NCBI GenBank assembly: GCA_028023455.1
Contig: JAQFVV010000234.1
Location: forward strand, 126,001-190,000
Direction of reading: 5' to 3'
Length of the DNA: 64,000 nt
Origin: Epiperipatus broadwayi
Taxonomy: Eukaryota; Onychophora; Udeonychophora; Euonychophora; Peripatidae
Positions 35,960-49,000 of this stretch are shown here, in pieces; the first letter of the stretch is position 1, and each line of letters begins with the position of its first letter. The notes under the pieces were generated by a model. It was not told the origin of the DNA. It searched no databases and worked only from the letters and a program-made list of their open reading frames with translations. Made by a program: the position numbers and the translations under genes.

Positions 35960-36620
35960 TATGTATTGTAATGAACTAAAAATGCATGACATAAATGGAG
36001 AAAAAGGACTTTAGTATGTCCCATGAATTAAAGCACCAAATTGTAATAGAATAGAAATGTGATAGACTCTTGTTTAATAGTCCCACAGATTTGGGTGGCA
36101 AATTATCATGAACTAAAATGATCAATAAAGAAATTGTCCTACTTTAATAATGCACTACAAATTGCAACACCAGTTGGAATTAAATAAAATTGTAATGATG
36201 ATAATGTGTGCAAGTCTTGCCAACTAGCTCACACTCAAACCCTGAATTAGAGATGCCAAAATGTAATGAAACAAAAATACACAAGATGATGATAAAAGCA
36301 TTATGACCTACAAACTTGTTTATATTAACCTATATCTGTCAGAACATATAATATTTGTCTCTAAATACCTTGTAAATTTACAGTGTCAATACAACAGTAA
36401 TAAAAATGAGAATGATGATAAGAGGATTAGTTATGTTATTAATTTATATTCATTAATTTATATTTAATAAAACATACACAATTTTATTTTTAAATAGTAG
36501 CTAAATTGTAATGGAATAAACATAGCCTATCACCAAATTGTAATGGAGTAATTTCAGATCACCCTGTGAATTGAGGAACTAAATTATAATGGAATAAATG
36601 TTTACAATGCTACAACAATA
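35960..36620. repeat. degenerate satellite, unit about 60-70 bp
   Basis: A motif like CAAATTGTAATGGAATAAA recurs at irregular spacing (near 35966, 36039, 36095, 36190, 36260, 36512, 36533 and 36585). It is often preceded by a CCCAnnGATT or CCCTGTGAATTGAGG block. The units are strongly diverged, as in an old tandem array. Confidence 0.55.
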
Positions 36621-36667
36621 ACAAAAACAAAATGTACAAGATTGACTTATCAGATATACCTTACAAG

Positions 36668-36955
36668 TTACATCAACTTATAATGATGTAAAATGAAAAC
36701 CAATGCTGCAAATAATCCCATGTAACAAAATACAGTTTCCAATACACTAATGCCAATAGAAATAGAATGGTAAGATTCAGAGTCTGAACCAATCTCCAAC
36801 TCATTCACCGACACTCTGTCATTTAACACCATATGAGTATCATTTCTGAGATTACACACATGCCTTAATTTTAGTTGTGAGCTGGCTCTGAACAGGGAGA
36901 AAAATGAGACCATATAACTAACCACATATGCATCGCATAAAATTGGTCGAAACAT
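36668..36955 (-). CDS. possible terminal exon ending in a membrane segment
   Basis: This 95-codon frame has markedly higher GC and more mixed codon use than its neighbours. The minus strand just upstream reads TTAACCATTAATAG, a usable branch point plus acceptor, so the first ATG may be internal to an exon rather than a start. The peptide has CDAYVVSYMVSFF at the beginning, a hydrophilic middle (VCNLRNDTHMVLNDRVSVNE) with an N-glycosylation site NDT and an acidic Ser patch. It ends in a hydrophobic stretch of about 22 residues and a short basic tail (HHYKLM). That topology suits a C-terminal transmembrane anchor. I do not recognise the family. A poly(A) signal AATAAA lies about 180 bases downstream on the minus strand. 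It could still be a chance frame. Confidence 0.3.
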   Translation of the reverse strand: MFRPILCDAYVVSYMVSFFSLFRASSQLKLRHVCNLRNDTHMVLNDRVSVNELEIGSDSESYHSISIGISVLETVFCYMGLFAALVFILHHYKLM

Positions 36956-37740
36956 CTATTAATGGTTAAGCTAATATAATATTGACATTTTGTATAATAA
37001 TATCTGGTAATATAATTAATAAGTAAGTTGATTGGATTGGAATATGATAAAAGAATAATGATGACAGGATCAATTTAAATACAGTTATTAAAATTATTAG
37101 TAAAAAAAAACAAAATAAATTAAATTATACTATCTAGGGATCACATTGAGAGTCAATATGTAGTATTGATAAAAGGGTTAAAGAACATGTTATTATATAA
37201 AAGAGTGTCAAAGATAATTTAAAGAGGTAAAAACAATAAAGATGACTCATTTATAGAAGTGTTTTATGATCATAATAGAAGTTGTAAATGTAAACTTGAT
37301 TTTGATATGATAAGAAGTAAGATTTTAAATCAAGAAAGAAATAATGAAAAAAAAAAATTGAAGAGGCACTTTTTATTAATTGTTATAAAAATAAGATAAT
37401 AAAATATAAAGTGAATATTATAATTAGTGAATTATAGGATACATAAATTGACATGTGGTTTCTGGTTTATGCTATTTTACTCCATTTTGAAATTAAGTCC
37501 ATTTAGTTGGAAATGATTATGAATATAATTGAAAGTATTACTATTGATTAAAGTTTGTATTGGATTTTATTTTGTTATTTACTGTTATTTGGAATATAAT
37601 TACATTTTATTACAATATTTTAATGAGTGAAAATTTACTGTATTATTGATATAAACTCAATCTACAGCTAATATAAACATAAAAAGCAAGAAGATATTGT
37701 TCTTATATGTTTGTAATCATTTGAATTGTCCCCACTCCAT
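36956..37740. other. AT-rich sequence, no feature
   Basis: No frame or repeat could be supported. Confidence 0.4.
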
Positions 37741-39352
37741 ATATATATTATAATGATCCGGAGAAAGCCTTAGCATTATCTGCACTACAGGGTGCCATTT
37801 AGGCATTTGAACCTAGAAAAATTTATAAAGTAGGCAGATACGTAAGTCAAAAAATGTTTTTTATTTTATTTTATATATTTTGATATCTGATCATTAGCCC
37901 ATTGTCACTAGCTCAGGGAGTAGCAGAGATTTATATTTATAATAAATTCTTATCTAAGAATAATTTTTAAAAAAGGATAAAATAAGCCACTGCCAGTAAT
38001 TAACATACAAACATTTATTTACGCACATATATATAAAATTTAACATTTTTATTTTAGCATGTTTACTTTACCATTTAGCATTATTTTTAACTTTTATTTT
38101 AGATTTTAATTTACATTTTAATTTTTATACTATTATAAGTTTGCACAGATGGGTTTATAAAAGTTTGTTTTAAAACGTTGAGTATAGATCGGTTACATAG
38201 ATTACACGATTAAAAAACATTTCAAAATAAACATAAATGATCAAAATACAAAGTCATTGATATCGTCAATTGCATAGAGAATACAAGAAACCCAATGGTA
38301 TTCATTATAAGATACTGCAGAGACACCAATAACTTAAAAGACATCCGAATAAATACATTTTAGATACTCACTGTAAGGTATCATTATTTACTGAATGTCT
38401 ATATATTTTGATCAAATATGAAAAACAAAAACATAATTAACCGATAACAAATCCATGCAACATCCATACCCAACTTAAATTTAATGCATTTTTATTTAGA
38501 GTGTCGAGTATGAATAGACTACATAGATTTGCATTTGAAAGAAAATATTCTATCCTTATTTAACCTTAGGCCAAAAGTTCGCAGTCAAACTAACGTCAAT
38601 TCATCTGATATATTGATGCATTCAATGTAATACAAAATATGGCAGCACAAAAGGTTAAGAGAAGAAATTGCCTCTCATCAGATAGGAATACTACATCTAT
38701 CTGACAAGAAGAGCAATAAAAAAAAATCCATAGGAAAGGACTGTGGTCATTTTGCCGACTAAGAATCGCATTCCATAGGCCAAAAAGGAAGTGTGCGGCA
38801 TATAAAGTGATTCTGCCCGTAGCGAATCTCATACTACATCTACTAATTATACCAATATACCCAATCCATTGACCCAATTTAACTATGAAACAAATAACAT
38901 AAGATTACCCTCCCCTAATATAACTTTACAAATCTATATAGCCATTCACGCCCGACTTAAGTTTAACATTTACATAATTTAATTTACCGAAAACAAAACA
39001 GTCATAATAAAACTTAAAAGAACAAAAAAAAATAAATGGAAATGATTTTACAAAAGAAATACATCAAATTAAAATTCCTTATTAGTAAATAAAGTTGGTC
39101 AGATAGGATTCTATTGCAATTATTTTAAATACGGAAAGTTTTTAAATTTAGTGTTCATTAATTATAAAGTTCTTACGGTTTTAAACAGTTCATTTTTATC
39201 CATTGCTTGCCATTTAAATGTGAATTCCCACGCCATCCTAAAGAGATTGGTTGAATTAGCCATTGTTTTTTTATTTATCCGGAGGTCTTTTAGTTTAGCT
39301 GGTCCTTAATGTAGAAAAAAACAATGTCATTTCTTTTTTTTTAACAAAACTG

Positions 39353-39385
39353 AAGGGATTGAAGAGTGTGTCTTTTCAATCCCTT
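39353..39385 (-). other. conserved leader hairpin downstream of the U4 TATA box
   Basis: AAGGGATTGAA pairs with TTCAATCCCTT (11 pairs, 11-base loop). The same hairpin lies at the corresponding place in U8 (58706-58738, with a G-T pair) and, partly degraded, in U1 (about 8644-8677). It would be near the 5' end of a transcript started at the TATA box. Confidence 0.6.
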
Positions 39386-39443
39386 TTCCTTCAACTCTGC
39401 ACTAACACATATAGTCACATCGTAATAACTATTATTCCCATAC

Positions 39444-39451
39444 TTTTTATA
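39444..39451 (-). promoter_or_regulatory. TATA box of unit U4
   Basis: On the minus strand this reads TATAAAAA, about 0.46 kb from the TG end. It aligns with the TATA boxes of U1 and U8. Confidence 0.5.
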
Positions 39452-39928
39452 GTAGCCTTTCAGATCCAGTGGACATTACGTCACCGATGTGATGGTCCTT
39501 TCGCTGAGGTCCGATTCCATTGTTTTTCATTCATTGGCTATTAGTTTCTATTGTTTTCCTATCTGACTGATGCTTATACATTTAAATGCCCAAGGCTAGT
39601 TTACATTTGACTAATTAAATTAATCATTTCCATTTTCTGATTACTTAATGTGTTTTCCAAAATTAAAGATATATTTTTATCTCTAAATCTTTTTAAGTTT
39701 TTGCTTTTAAAATATTTTTTTTATTTTTAATAAAGTTTTATTTTAATAATAATTTTTTTTTATCTGTGCGATTATATAAATATAGGAGTTTAAGATGATT
39801 TTTTAATTTTCAATTTTTAATTCTTAAAAAAAAAGTTATTATTTGCGAACTTTTATTCTATTCATGTTTACTAATAAAAAACAATGTAACGTATGTATGT
39901 GCCCATTACAATATATATATATATATAT

Positions 39929-39960
39929 TGAAGCAGATCTGATGCTCAGATCCTGCTTCA
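39929..39960 (+). other. terminal hairpin of unit U5
   Basis: TGAAGCAGATCTGA (39929-39942) pairs with TCAGATCCTGCTTCA (39946-39960) with one bulged C and a three-base loop. This is the longest stem of the four terminal hairpins. Confidence 0.8.
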
Positions 39961-42854
39961 CAGCCCACATCCAATCTCCTATCATCTAACTGTATTCAAA
40001 CCTGCCTTTACGCATGTATATACATAGCTAATAATATCTATATTTCTTTTGGTTAGTATTATAACATAAATAATGTAAACACTATGTATAATAATTTAAA
40101 AATATTTTATTTAATAATAATCTCGTGTATGTGGGCGTAAATAATAAATATATATGTATATTTCAGTGTAGGAGATTGTGAATAAATTAATAGTTATATT
40201 ATATATATATAAGGTATCATGTATAAAATGTATTACTTTTTCATATGTAATTTTGTAGCCAGAAATGATGCAAACTTGTTAAAATTTCTCTCGAAAAACA
40301 ATTACCCGGAAGACCCCTTAGATTAAAGTAAAAGATTACAAATTGGTAATAATAAAATAAACTCATTAGTGGAAATTGTCAATGCTAGCTTGTTTTAAAA
40401 TCATAAAATATATTTTAAAACAATCGTTCAAGAAACTGATAACAAACTTGCATTGTTTCAAACATCTTACTAGATAAGAGTATCCGGTCAAACTATTCCA
40501 GAGAAACCTTAAGTGCTTAAACTGCCTCAGGTCGAACAGCAGTTGCTAAGTTACAGCTTCAAAATAAAAGTATATATACTGCTGGATTTGAATCCACAGG
40601 GAGAGGAGACCATTAAATAACTATGCTGCTATACATATTCCATGCCAGTTTTAATTCTCACTCAATGTGTCGTGAGTAGGAAATTTTGCCTTGTCCCTCC
40701 ATTCTAATATGCTGTTCCCATGAATGAAGCTCTGCATCCTGTACTAATGAACTTTAGATATTTTCCAGTAAAATGAAATGCTATCTCTCAAATAACAATG
40801 CTACCTGAGATCTCGTGAAATAATACCGATGGACTGATTCCTAGTGAAACGCTCTTCCAAATAATCAAGGTAAAAGAACTTTGACCGCTTATAATTCCTA
40901 AATCCTGCCTTCTCTGTAATATTTATATTTTAAATCATCTATATTAAATGTCTTCAAATATGTATTCTATAACTCTATATAACTAATCTATATTAAGCCT
41001 CCTATATAATGTTTTTCTTTTATTTTCAAGCAGCAACCAATTTTCAATTTGATTTATGTATTTATATTTTAAAATAAATGCCAATAGTATTCTAAAATCG
41101 CCAGCATATAATTTATTTTTCGTTTCCCCACCCATCATTTACTGGGTAAATAATTTATAATTTGATCAAAACAAGTCTTATTTGACTTGCCCAGGTGCTC
41201 GTGATTTTAGATAAATAAACTAATTATATTTTTCATGTTTACTGTAGAAAAACAGATTTGACGTCTGTTTTTCACATTCTCCTTCCTAAATAATGTGCTA
41301 TCTTTTATTCTTAAATTATATTATATATGTAAAACCCATCTTAGCTATTACCACCCCCCACTTATTTTGTAATCATTTATATATTTTCACAAGGGCATTG
41401 ATTAACCAAAATTGAGATTTATTAAATGTGTAAGAAGTAATGAATAATATTAAGTAACATAATGTAAGGGGAAGGGGACTTTAAGATCTTACCTTTATAT
41501 TTAAGTATAATAATTATCCATGTTTGCTTAGTGAAGCCATGTCATTACGCCGAATATTTCATAATTTATGGGCAATAAATACGTTTCGATAATCTTAAAT
41601 TTTAGAATTATATTATTAAGCGTTTCGTGCATAAAGGCCATTTTGTTTATATATATATATTTGTGCTTCTTTCTCACATAGAGGTATTTGTGCAGTCGAG
41701 CCCCATCATCGTTCTCAATGTCCTTAAACCAGGCTGTAAAACCACCCTGGGGACATACTTGATCTTATGTGCATGCTTTATATGGGGAGCGATCTGGAAA
41801 ACCAGCCCAATAAAGTCATTGCTGACCACTCTTTGTCATCCATGATTCGCCTGTACCTCATTCCAGGGAATCTTGGACTCCTTCGTTCATCAAACCGACC
41901 CTGCCTACGTTTGCAGCAGAAATCGGTCCCTTTCTTTATTGAAAATTCATGAAGCACACTCCAGGATCCATAATTGGACTGACCCAATCAGCTGCCATGC
42001 ATGTGCCGCCTTTCAGTGTCTTATTAGTTGCCCAGAAGTATTCATAAGCCGTAATGAAATGATTTCTTTAAACAAACATATTTCCATTAGTTTAATATAA
42101 GTATTAATACGATAGATTTAGTATTGTTTATATAATTATTCATTACCCATCCCACACATTAATTATCTATATCTTCAAATTAATAATAATATTGAATATA
42201 CCCAAATATAATATCTGCTTGTAAAATTATTGTTGTTTAAATTAAGCAAATGCTCGTCATCTCTGGGGTCGTAATAGTATTTCAGTAATGTATTCTAATA
42301 GCGCTTATTCATTAAATCACACATATATATTATTGGCATAGCTGCAAATTATAATGTTATTGTTAAATATAAATCAAACACATATATCATACATACGAGA
42401 CTCATGTCAGCTAAATAACCCGACATAATTTTTGTTATTAATAAATCTTAAATATATATATCAAACTCGAACCATTGCTTTCTTTTAGTTAAGATAACAT
42501 ATTAAGTTATTACTTATGCTAAATATGACTAGATGATCTCCACTCAATACATAATTACTATGCTAGGTCACAAGCCTTCATTGCTCACAAAATATAGCTA
42601 GTTATTAAGTTATTCTATCATAAGCTTAGCCTAGAGTCTTTTTGTGTCTCCGATGATCGATGCTGGCGGGTGAGAAGTAAATTAATCGATGTCATCGGGA
42701 TTGTTGCTCATAATGTTATAGATCTAGGAAATAGGCAAATAGGGCAGAGTTCATGAGTGTTTCTGACCTGTGTATCTTGTGCACAATTGAATTCGAGGTA
42801 CTTTTGCCTAGATGCTAGATCTTGTTACGTGAACATACAAATCCGACCGGCACA
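39929..42854 (+). mobile_element. unit U5: TG...CA noncoding unit in (TA)n, long hairpin at its start
   Basis: It begins TGAAGCAG after a TA run and ends GACCGGCACA before ATATATAT. Its last 250 bases (AATAGGCAAATAGGGCAGAG, later GAATTCGAGGTACTTTTGCC) match the end of unit U7 (minus strand, 55680-55800) and the fragment at 63550-63771. A TATATATA sequence lies 0.64 kb in (near 40571). A GC-richer stretch lies at 41690-42010; its overlapping frames on both strands have no motif. Confidence 0.55.
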
Positions 42855-42875
42855 ATATATATATATATATATATT

Positions 42876-45800
42876 GTTACCTCAACTTTCTCAGCACATT
42901 CTTTCACTTATTTAACCTCAATAAACTCTCATTTATTTCAAGTAGCTAGTCAATTGAATTTTATACTAACTTTAGGATCAAATATACCCGGGGTGCCAAA
43001 TTGCAGCTATAAATTGTAATGCCCACAGAGATCATCATCATTAGCCATATTTAGGACTATAGAAGATATTGGAGAAAGTAATTAAATCGTCTCTCAAAAA
43101 AAAAAATAATAACAATAATATTGATAAAACCATTCAATCTATGTGGTCTTAATTTCGAATCTAGCATTAGTCATGCAAATAATTCATCATAAATTTATTA
43201 TAAAATTCATAATAATGAGACAACTTTCTTCCACAATTTTATTAAAAATATCTGATCTTGAGTGGTAACTACAGAAAATACTATATACAGTTCTCATTTA
43301 TATCTGACTGGAAATAAATCAGTAATTAATGCAGAGAACTCATAATCTATGTTCATAATATAAAATTATTATTTAATTTAATACTAGATAAAAATTATCA
43401 CAAATAATCCTCCCCATTTAATTTCATTACTTTATTTTTCGTTCTCAGCATCTATCACTTTCAATAGCTACAATTATATAACATGGAATGTCTGTGTTAT
43501 GTTCTCTAATCTGAGAATCACTAATCTTATTTCTCTAACACACATATATTTTTCGATCAACTATCAATTCATGATCCCTGTTTTAATAATAGTATAATAA
43601 TTTTATTATAATATGCTACTTGACTTCCAAACTAGCTCTCAGATTAATATTTGAACTGCTCTTTCTCAAGGTCTAGATCTGTCAAGAGGTGCCCATATAA
43701 GCAATTACATTGTAATGGATATGATTCCAAATATCTTAAGTCAAATTTTGATACAAGTTTACTAGTGGGGAATCACTCTAAACACCGAGAGCAGGAAAGG
43801 AATTTTATGTCTGCTCCCAATATTCACAAACATTACAATAAACCAAAAGATTAAATTTATTAAACTTAGCTTAACTATTCCCTATCATTTTAATCTATTA
43901 TTTCTAAACTATTGACCAAATTTTAATTAATAACGTTAAACCTATCATATTTTTCTAAATTAAACTATGGAAGTAAACCATGGTCATTAATCAGATAATC
44001 AATCAAAATTTACTTATGAAAGTAAATTACGGAATTAAATCATAAAATCAGATTATGCAAATTAATTATGACAATAAATTATGTGAAAATGAAGTTTATA
44101 AAAGTGACTTATATAAAATGATTTATGTTAATTGAATATAGAAATAAGACAAAATCAATACTGTAATTCAATCATGGAAATAAATTATCAATATAAAATT
44201 AACTATGTGAATCGAATATGGAAACAATGTAATAATGACTACTGCAAATCGATCTTGGAAATAAATTATCAATATAAAATGAATAATTAAATCTAAATAT
44301 GAACTAATATTACTTTAAATATAGGCACTGGTTGTAGATTCTGGAGATATTTGAAACATCAAAACACAAGACACAATGTAGATTTTATAACAATAATAAA
44401 ATTTGATTACATTAACAATAATGATAAAAATAAAAATAAAAATCAAAACACACTTAAATATAATATTGCTACACCCAAATACATAATTCAGATCTATTAA
44501 AGACTATGGTTCGAATACATGTTTAAATTAACTATTTTTTTGGATGACTTATTTATTGTTTTGACCCATTTATTTATCAAATAAATAATTAATAATAATA
44601 ATAAACACAAACGCTCACGCACGGAATCAGAATTCTGTATATTTTAGCTTTAAGAAAACTTATATTTTGAAAGAGAAGAAAACCTATAAATTTCTACTCC
44701 CCCCTTTATATTGTAAACATTGTCCATTGGACTATTCCAAAATAATATATTCATTTTAATTATTCTAATTAGCAATGTAAAATAATCATAAATTTCTAAA
44801 TCATTTTATCAAGCAATAACTTTCACATTTCCAATGAAGAAGGATGATATGCCATAAAAAATCCCCTACTGATTTTGCAAACGGGTTTAAATTCAAAACC
44901 CACACTTTTACGTTCATGCCTGTCAGATCTTTATGTTTTTGACTGTATATATCTTGATAGGTCAGTATGTCTATTCAGCTTGATGACCTCAATTTACCAT
45001 CCATCACAAAAAATCAACATAGATCGGTTAGTTTATTAATTAAAATCTTTATCATTCCTAATCATACATATACATCTAACTGAATTCTTATCCTTTCCGG
45101 GCCACTTTTATTCTGTCCCACATAAGACAACTCTCTTCATATCCCACATCACCATGCAGTATTTATAACATGCACACAGCAGTGTTTTAGTAAGGGAAAT
45201 TAAAAAAAAACCAAAACAACAACAACTCCTATCTTGAACTGGTTGCTTGAGCCAGAGGGAGATCTTTTCTTAAGATCTAGAGTCATGTAAAGAGCTCCTG
45301 CCTAGACACCTACTCTCTATATTGGCATGCAAAACATTTTCTACAATTAAACAATAACTTTATTAATACTTCCCTATCTCAACAAAATAAATGGAGTGAA
45401 ACTCAGTCATCTCCGACTGCCATGGTAAATAAATCATGAGACAGTTATTTCCCATCTATTGGGTGGTAGGATAACTTTACATTAGTAATGACAAGCATTT
45501 ATAGCTTTATATAAGTCCACACATACATTGATTACAGTCTAGATAAATGACCAAGACTAACCAGATCCTGAATCAAAACATATATGAATTATTTCAATTT
45601 TAAATAGTCAAGCCAACAACACACTTAATATTTATATTAATAACAGATCATCAACACTTATAGCATAATTATGGGTTTTACGACCCTCCACTCTTCATAT
45701 TTAATATTAGGCACAAATTAAAATTGTGTTAAGAATATAAAAAATATTTATATCATTTCTCTCTTTTCTTTTAAATTTAAATTTACATAAGCATTTATAC

Positions 45801-47500
45801 TTCAATGGTATCAAAATCATTTTCCTTTTCTTTCTTTAAACATTTTAAACATAAATAAAAAAATTATTAAATTAAGATAATCTAGTGGTTAGACATGAGA
45901 CATATTATATAAACAAAATGAAGTAAAAAAAACAAATGACATGATATAAACGAAATAAAATAAAGAATAAATATCAACATTATGATAGTCTCTTTCCAAT
46001 GTCTTTTCCTTCAACTGTCCATCAATCAATTAATGTATTCAGTTCATTTTATTTTGAGATAGCTATACAGATGCATATCAGACAGTTATTTTTAATCAAA
46101 TGTGTATAAAAATGCACAGACAGTTATTTGAATCAAGATAGATAAAAACACAGATAGTTATTTTAAATCAAAATATAGCTACAGGATAATTAATAAATTT
46201 TAAAAGAGTTCTGTTGATTACCTTTCATTTTGATGAGTTTCTTCCTGTTTTGAATTGATTTGTTTCCTTTTCTTTTTATTTCCATTTTAGAGGCTCAAAT
46301 TATAGACAACAAGCCGTTTCTGATTACTAAACATAAATTAACTTTTTAAAACATTATACAGAAGTTTGCTGCAGTTCTTCAAATGAATTTTAACCAGCCA
46401 AATAATTATTATAATATGAATTGGTCTTTCAATTTGATACAAAAGCTTGATAGTTCTCTCCTTCAATGAATTTTTAATAAGCCGAATGGATAAGTTGTAG
46501 CATTCAGCATAAAATATCTTATTAATAGTTGATTCATTCATAATTGACGTAAGGAAAAGAAATATGCACCACTTATATATGAATTAGAAATTCATATTTT
46601 GGTATACTGTAAAACGTAAACACATTATTAAATCTGAGAAAGAAAATTTAAAAAAAAAACCTGAAGAAAAAAAAAACCTTCAAAGATCGATTAATTTTTA
46701 GTAGTTGTTCTCAATTAGCAAAAGTTCCCCTTATTCACTTTCCCCAGCCCCTTTTATAGGGTGAAGGAGAAAAAACACATGTTAATCTCCCCCCTCCCAC
46801 AGGTTGTTTTTCCTCAAATCTAATTAAATATCTCCACTCAGAATGAACAATCGACTATCTACCACTTGTTAATTTTGACAACTTTTTTCCTCATCTTAAA
46901 GCATATGTCTTTAGTTAACCCATTAGTGATTAATTTATGGAAACGTAGTCAAAGAAAATCTAATCACAAAAATAAGCTTACTGACACTTTTTGGTCAAAC
47001 AAAGGTTACATTCATTCTTTTTTTTTTACTTAAATAATTTTTTATTTAGATTTACATTTTTAAGTTAGAAATAATAAATCAGAACAGATTCATTTATTTT
47101 TTCCTAATTTTTTTTTTTTACACTTATCAGGAAATAATATAGAAAATTATGTCAATTTCTTATAAAGGAAAGAAAAAATAAAACCCATATATTTGTAATA
47201 CACACACATACATGTGCAGACCATTCAATAGAAAACTGCTCATTCGGTTTACATGAACACAAACATCCATCATAATTTCTTATAATTACAAGCATAAAAT
47301 CAATTATAATTTCTGATATTCATAAACATAAATATTCACAATAATTTCCTATAACTCCAAACTTATTCTCTAGAAAGAAACTGTTAACTAAAGCTACTGA
47401 CAATCAATTCAATTTTAATTCTCATCAACTCTTTAGTAATAGATATCAAAATTCACCAGACTTTATCTCAGTCATATAAATATTTATTTCTCAATTATTA
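42876..47500. other. AT-rich sequence with minor tandem repeats
   Basis: No gene was recognised. TTGTAATGCCCAC at 43014 resembles the start of U1-type units and may mark a decayed one. A loose repeat around GGAAATAAATTATCAATATAAAAT occurs at 44176 and 44257. Three related copies of ACAGTTATTTnAATCAA lie at 46081-46187. Confidence 0.4.
46081..46187 (+). repeat. three imperfect tandem copies, unit about 36 bp
   Basis: Units start GACAGTTATTTTTAATCAAA (46081), GACAGTTATTTGAATCAAG (46119) and GATAGTTATTTTAAATCAAA (46153). Confidence 0.75.
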
Positions 47501-47741
47501 TAGTGGTAAATTATTATAGCAGTGTACAAAAAAAATCAATCATCACTCCTGCATTAAATAATGCTAGCTATATTTTATACAAACACAAACTGTCTCTATA
47601 TATGTTACTTTTGAGCTCTATAGCTAATGATTTCTCAAATAAAACTTTTAACTTTTTTTATATTAAAAAAAAAAAAAATTTCCCCACAATTATTTCCTTT
47701 TATTACATTTGGTTTATAGACGAACTAAACCAAAAGGCTAC

Positions 47742-47742
<1 letters not shown>

Positions 47743-47818
<76 letters not shown>
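47743..47818. repeat. (TA)n microsatellite, about 37 units
   Basis: A pure TA run is followed by a low-complexity A/T zone up to about 47890. Confidence 0.95.
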
Positions 47819-47820
<2 letters not shown>

Positions 47821-48303
47821 TATTAAAAAAATATTAATAAAAAAATTTTTTAAAAATATTTATATAAAAAAAAATATATATATATATATATGCAAATTTA
47901 CAAATAAATATTTAAAAATACAGTATTTAAAAGCTTATAAAAAATATATGTATAACCGTCACTTATTTATAAATAAATTTATAAATTTGCGTATATTATT
48001 TTGAAAAAATACAGACATTGATTTATAATATTATATATATATATATATAGTAACAATACAGATTCCCTTCAGAAAATCAAGGTGGTTGCATCTAACAATA
48101 ATCGGATTTAGGGTCTTCATATAGGATGCTATGGATGATTTGATCTAATCTCAATCCAAAATTGAATCTGTCCCAAACAGGATAATTTAGTATTAACCTA
48201 TTTAATCTAGATATAACATAAATTAATTCATCCAATCTTCACTAATATCAACAAATACTCAATCTTTTTCTGTTTCTTTTCAAAAATTTTATAATCTTAT
48301 ATT

Positions 48304-48308
<5 letters not shown>

Positions 48309-48355
<47 letters not shown>
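48309..48355. repeat. (AT)n run bordering unit U6
   Basis: A pure AT run lies between TATTAACA and TTGAAGCAG. The same ACA-(AT)n-TTG arrangement occurs at 39908-39930, 23515-23531, 25995-26021 and 42852-42879. Confidence 0.9.
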
Positions 48356-48357
<2 letters not shown>

Positions 48358-48390
48358 AAGCAGTCGGATCTGAGTTTGATCCTAGCTTCA
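48356..48390 (+). other. terminal hairpin of unit U6
   Basis: TGAAGC (48356-48361) pairs with GCTTCA (48385-48390), and GGATC (48366-48370) pairs with GATCC (48378-48382), with a small internal loop between. Confidence 0.65.
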
Positions 48391-48991
48391 TGACATCTAG
48401 CCATAAGCCCACTTCAAACCCTAGTACTAACCTTAAATTTCCGATGCAATGGGGCTTTATATGGTCAATCCATGCCAGTTTTCTTAAAGAAAAACTATTT
48501 TATAAATGTGTATTAAAATTAATTAGTTTAAGGTTTAAATTAATCGATGCTATTAATAAATTCATGATAAATTTAATCATGAATTTATATATATTATAAC
48601 TGCATGAATTGTGTGTATATATTTATAAATATTTAAATATATATATTTGTTCAAAAGTTTCATTGTGTTGAGAATGTTTGATTTTACTTTCAAATAATTT
48701 GTTAAAATTTTAGTGATTAAAAGCTACATTCTTTCGATAAGCTTTCAGATTTTTCCTTTCCAAAAACAATGGGTAAAGTTTTAGTAATTAGAAAAAAAGA
48801 TAAGTATTTAAAATGTAATGATTTCCTAATTAAAATCATTTTTCTGATTTTAAAAATTCATTTTCTAATTAAAAAATGAATTTAAGTTAATGCATTTGAA
48901 AGCCTTATTGAAGGAATGTATCTAAAAACAACTAGTAAATTTTGTGACATTGATAATGAAAGAAGCACTAGCCTGAAGGCATCAGATACAG

Positions 48992-49000
48992 TATAAATAG
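48992..49000 (+). promoter_or_regulatory. TATA box of unit U6
   Basis: TATAAATAG is a strong core-promoter match. AGCCATCTTT follows about 33 bases after its start, shared with U2. Confidence 0.5.

Larger units (their letters stand above)
37749..39910 (-). mobile_element. unit U4: TG-bounded noncoding repeat in (TA)n (inverted copy of U1 and U8)
   Basis: On the minus strand it starts TGTAATGGGCAC at 39910 and ends GGATCATTATA at about 37749, both against TA runs. It aligns with U1 and U8 over its full length. The TATA box is at 39444-39451. The minus-strand 93-codon frame at 38596-38877, beginning GQWIGYIG, is open only in this copy; U1 and U8 have stops or shifts after about 20-40 codons, so it is not treated as a gene. 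U4 and U5 lie back to back across one shared TA run (39911-39928). Confidence 0.7.

Noticed and set aside
38596-38877. 93-codon minus-strand frame beginning GQWIGYIG in U4
   Set aside because: The homologous positions in U1 (9260) and U8 (59209) keep only the first 20-40 codons before stops or shifts, so the frame is not conserved as protein.
41627-42100. Overlapping frames of 60-75 codons on both strands in U5
   Set aside because: Several frames are open at once because the stretch is less AT-rich. None shows a motif or recurs in another unit.
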